From Ustulina deusta (Eukaryota; Ascomycota; Sordariomycetes; Xylariales; Xylariaceae): 64,000 nt of DNA. The DNA lies in contig JAJNNX010000014.1 in NCBI GenBank assembly GCA_023159155.1, forward strand, positions 620,001-684,000. Direction: 5' to 3'. The notes under the pieces were generated by a model. That model saw only the letters and a list, made by a program, of their open reading frames with translations. It searched no databases and was not told the origin of the DNA. The stretch's first letter is position 1, and every line of letters starts with the position of its first letter. Shown here one piece after another: positions 63,150 through 64,000 of this stretch. Made by a program: the position numbers and the translations under genes.

Positions 63150-64000
63150 ACATAGGGAGGGATGCTAGTGCTAGTGCCAGTGCTAGCCTGCAACCCTGTT
63201 ACCCCTTAGAGATTGCTACGTGCTATAATAGAACCAACTCCTCTCTCTTTGCTGCGTTTTTAATAATTTAATAATATAGCTCTATAATCTTTTAGTTTAA
63301 AGATAGCAGTTGTAATATATTAGATAAATAGCGCTTCGGCCGAGCTTTAGGCTAGATATATACGTGTAGCTACATTAGTTTGCTATATTATGCCTTTTTA
63401 TTAGTAGTATAAAAAATAAAAAAATTAGTTAGATTAACCCTGCAATATTTTTATATTCTATATATTCTATATTATACTAACCTAATAGGCTAAACTTTAA
63501 TTAATTTATAAAGAATTTTTTAAGCTTAACTTTTTATAAATGTTTAAATAGTATAAGTATATCTAAAAAGCTTTAGACTAGCAAGTTTAAAAATGCTATA
63601 ATAGTTAAACTATAGTTTAAAATTATTAATTTTTAATTTTATTATATAAAGCTTTAAATTAAGCTTAAACTAATATAAACTATGTACTTTTTTTAACTAC
63701 TACTCCTTAAGTCCTATTTTAATCCAAAAAGTAATTTATATATTAATATTAATATATATTTTATAAAACTTTTTATAATTTATTTAAAAATTTTAGTAAA
63801 AGTATTGCTTTTTTAGGATAAAATATTATATAGAAAGTTTATAGAAAATAAAAAGCTATATTTTTAGAATAATAATCTAGAATAATTTATAAAGCTTTTT
63901 AAAAATAATTTTATAACAATAGGGCTACTGCTTAGTATTATTTATAATTAGTTTAATATAGTTTTTAACTATAAAGATTTATTATATATCTAAAACTTTT

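Larger units (their letters stand above)
62261..64000. other. RIP-degraded block with two dispersed motif copies
   Basis: AT-rich at 62,270-62,820 and 63,370-64,000. Between them, 62,830-63,360 is less degraded and carries the short motif twice. No gene was seen. Confidence 0.55.

Noticed and set aside
1..64000. tRNA, rRNA, CRISPR, telomere repeats, bacterial promoters or operons
   Set aside because: No convincing cloverleaf, rRNA signature, spacer-repeat array or TTAGGG array was seen in reading by eye, and the sequence is eukaryotic (fungal).

Overview
The window reads as a heterochromatic, gene-poor stretch of a filamentous ascomycete (Pezizomycotina) chromosome. Two things point there. 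The genes seen have short introns (46-73 bp, GTATGT/GTAGGT-type donors, CTAAT/CTAAC-type branch sites). Most of the window is very AT-rich DNA with the signature of repeat-induced point mutation (RIP): CpA/TpG and CpG are nearly gone, TpA is very common, and the remaining C lies mainly in CpT and CpC. As an example, 46,081-46,140 has 3 G/C in 60 bases. I cannot name the species. A centromere or pericentromere is possible but not shown.

Layout. 1-4.86 kb: ordinary base composition with one unrecognised 390-aa gene (1,079-2,251, minus). 4.86-26.57 kb: mostly RIP-degraded DNA with small islands at 12.4-13.1, 19.7-20.6, 21.25-21.6 and 24.9-25.8 kb, two tandem repeats, a MITE-like palindrome (13,686-13,882) and the first copy of dispersed repeat A. 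26.57-28.06 kb: an unmutated island with a truncated, divergent histone H3 gene (27,199-27,405), joined to the RIP-degraded C-terminal end of a pogo/Fot1-type transposase (28,050-28,471). 31.85-36.83 kb: a mixed region with repeat A copy 2, which carries a small gene for a fungal DNA-binding-like protein, and a decayed direct duplication near 36 kb. 38.56-42.22 kb: two same-orientation copies of repeat B flanking an island with a pseudogene whose two internal stops look like CAG to TAG changes. 45,035-50,871: an LTR retrotransposon with 240/244-bp LTRs and a 5-bp target-site duplication (GCTAT), its interior degraded beyond normal recognition. 51.74-59.8 kb: the most gene-like part. It holds a TPR-type C-terminal region of a fungal NLR-like protein with a premature stop, an apparently intact three-exon GNAT acetyltransferase gene (53,771-54,798, minus), and a full-length RIP-destroyed gene for an insulin-degrading-enzyme-like M16 metallopeptidase (55,908 to about 59,110, plus). 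The rest, to 64 kb, is RIP-degraded DNA with small islands.

There is no evidence of an operon, gene cluster or working multi-gene system. Only the GNAT gene, and possibly the 390-aa gene, look able to make a full protein. The main interest is that the AT-rich blocks are not featureless: some can still be read as a named gene (the M16 peptidase), a named transposase end (pogo) or a complete LTR element, with the lesions matching C-to-T and G-to-A changes.
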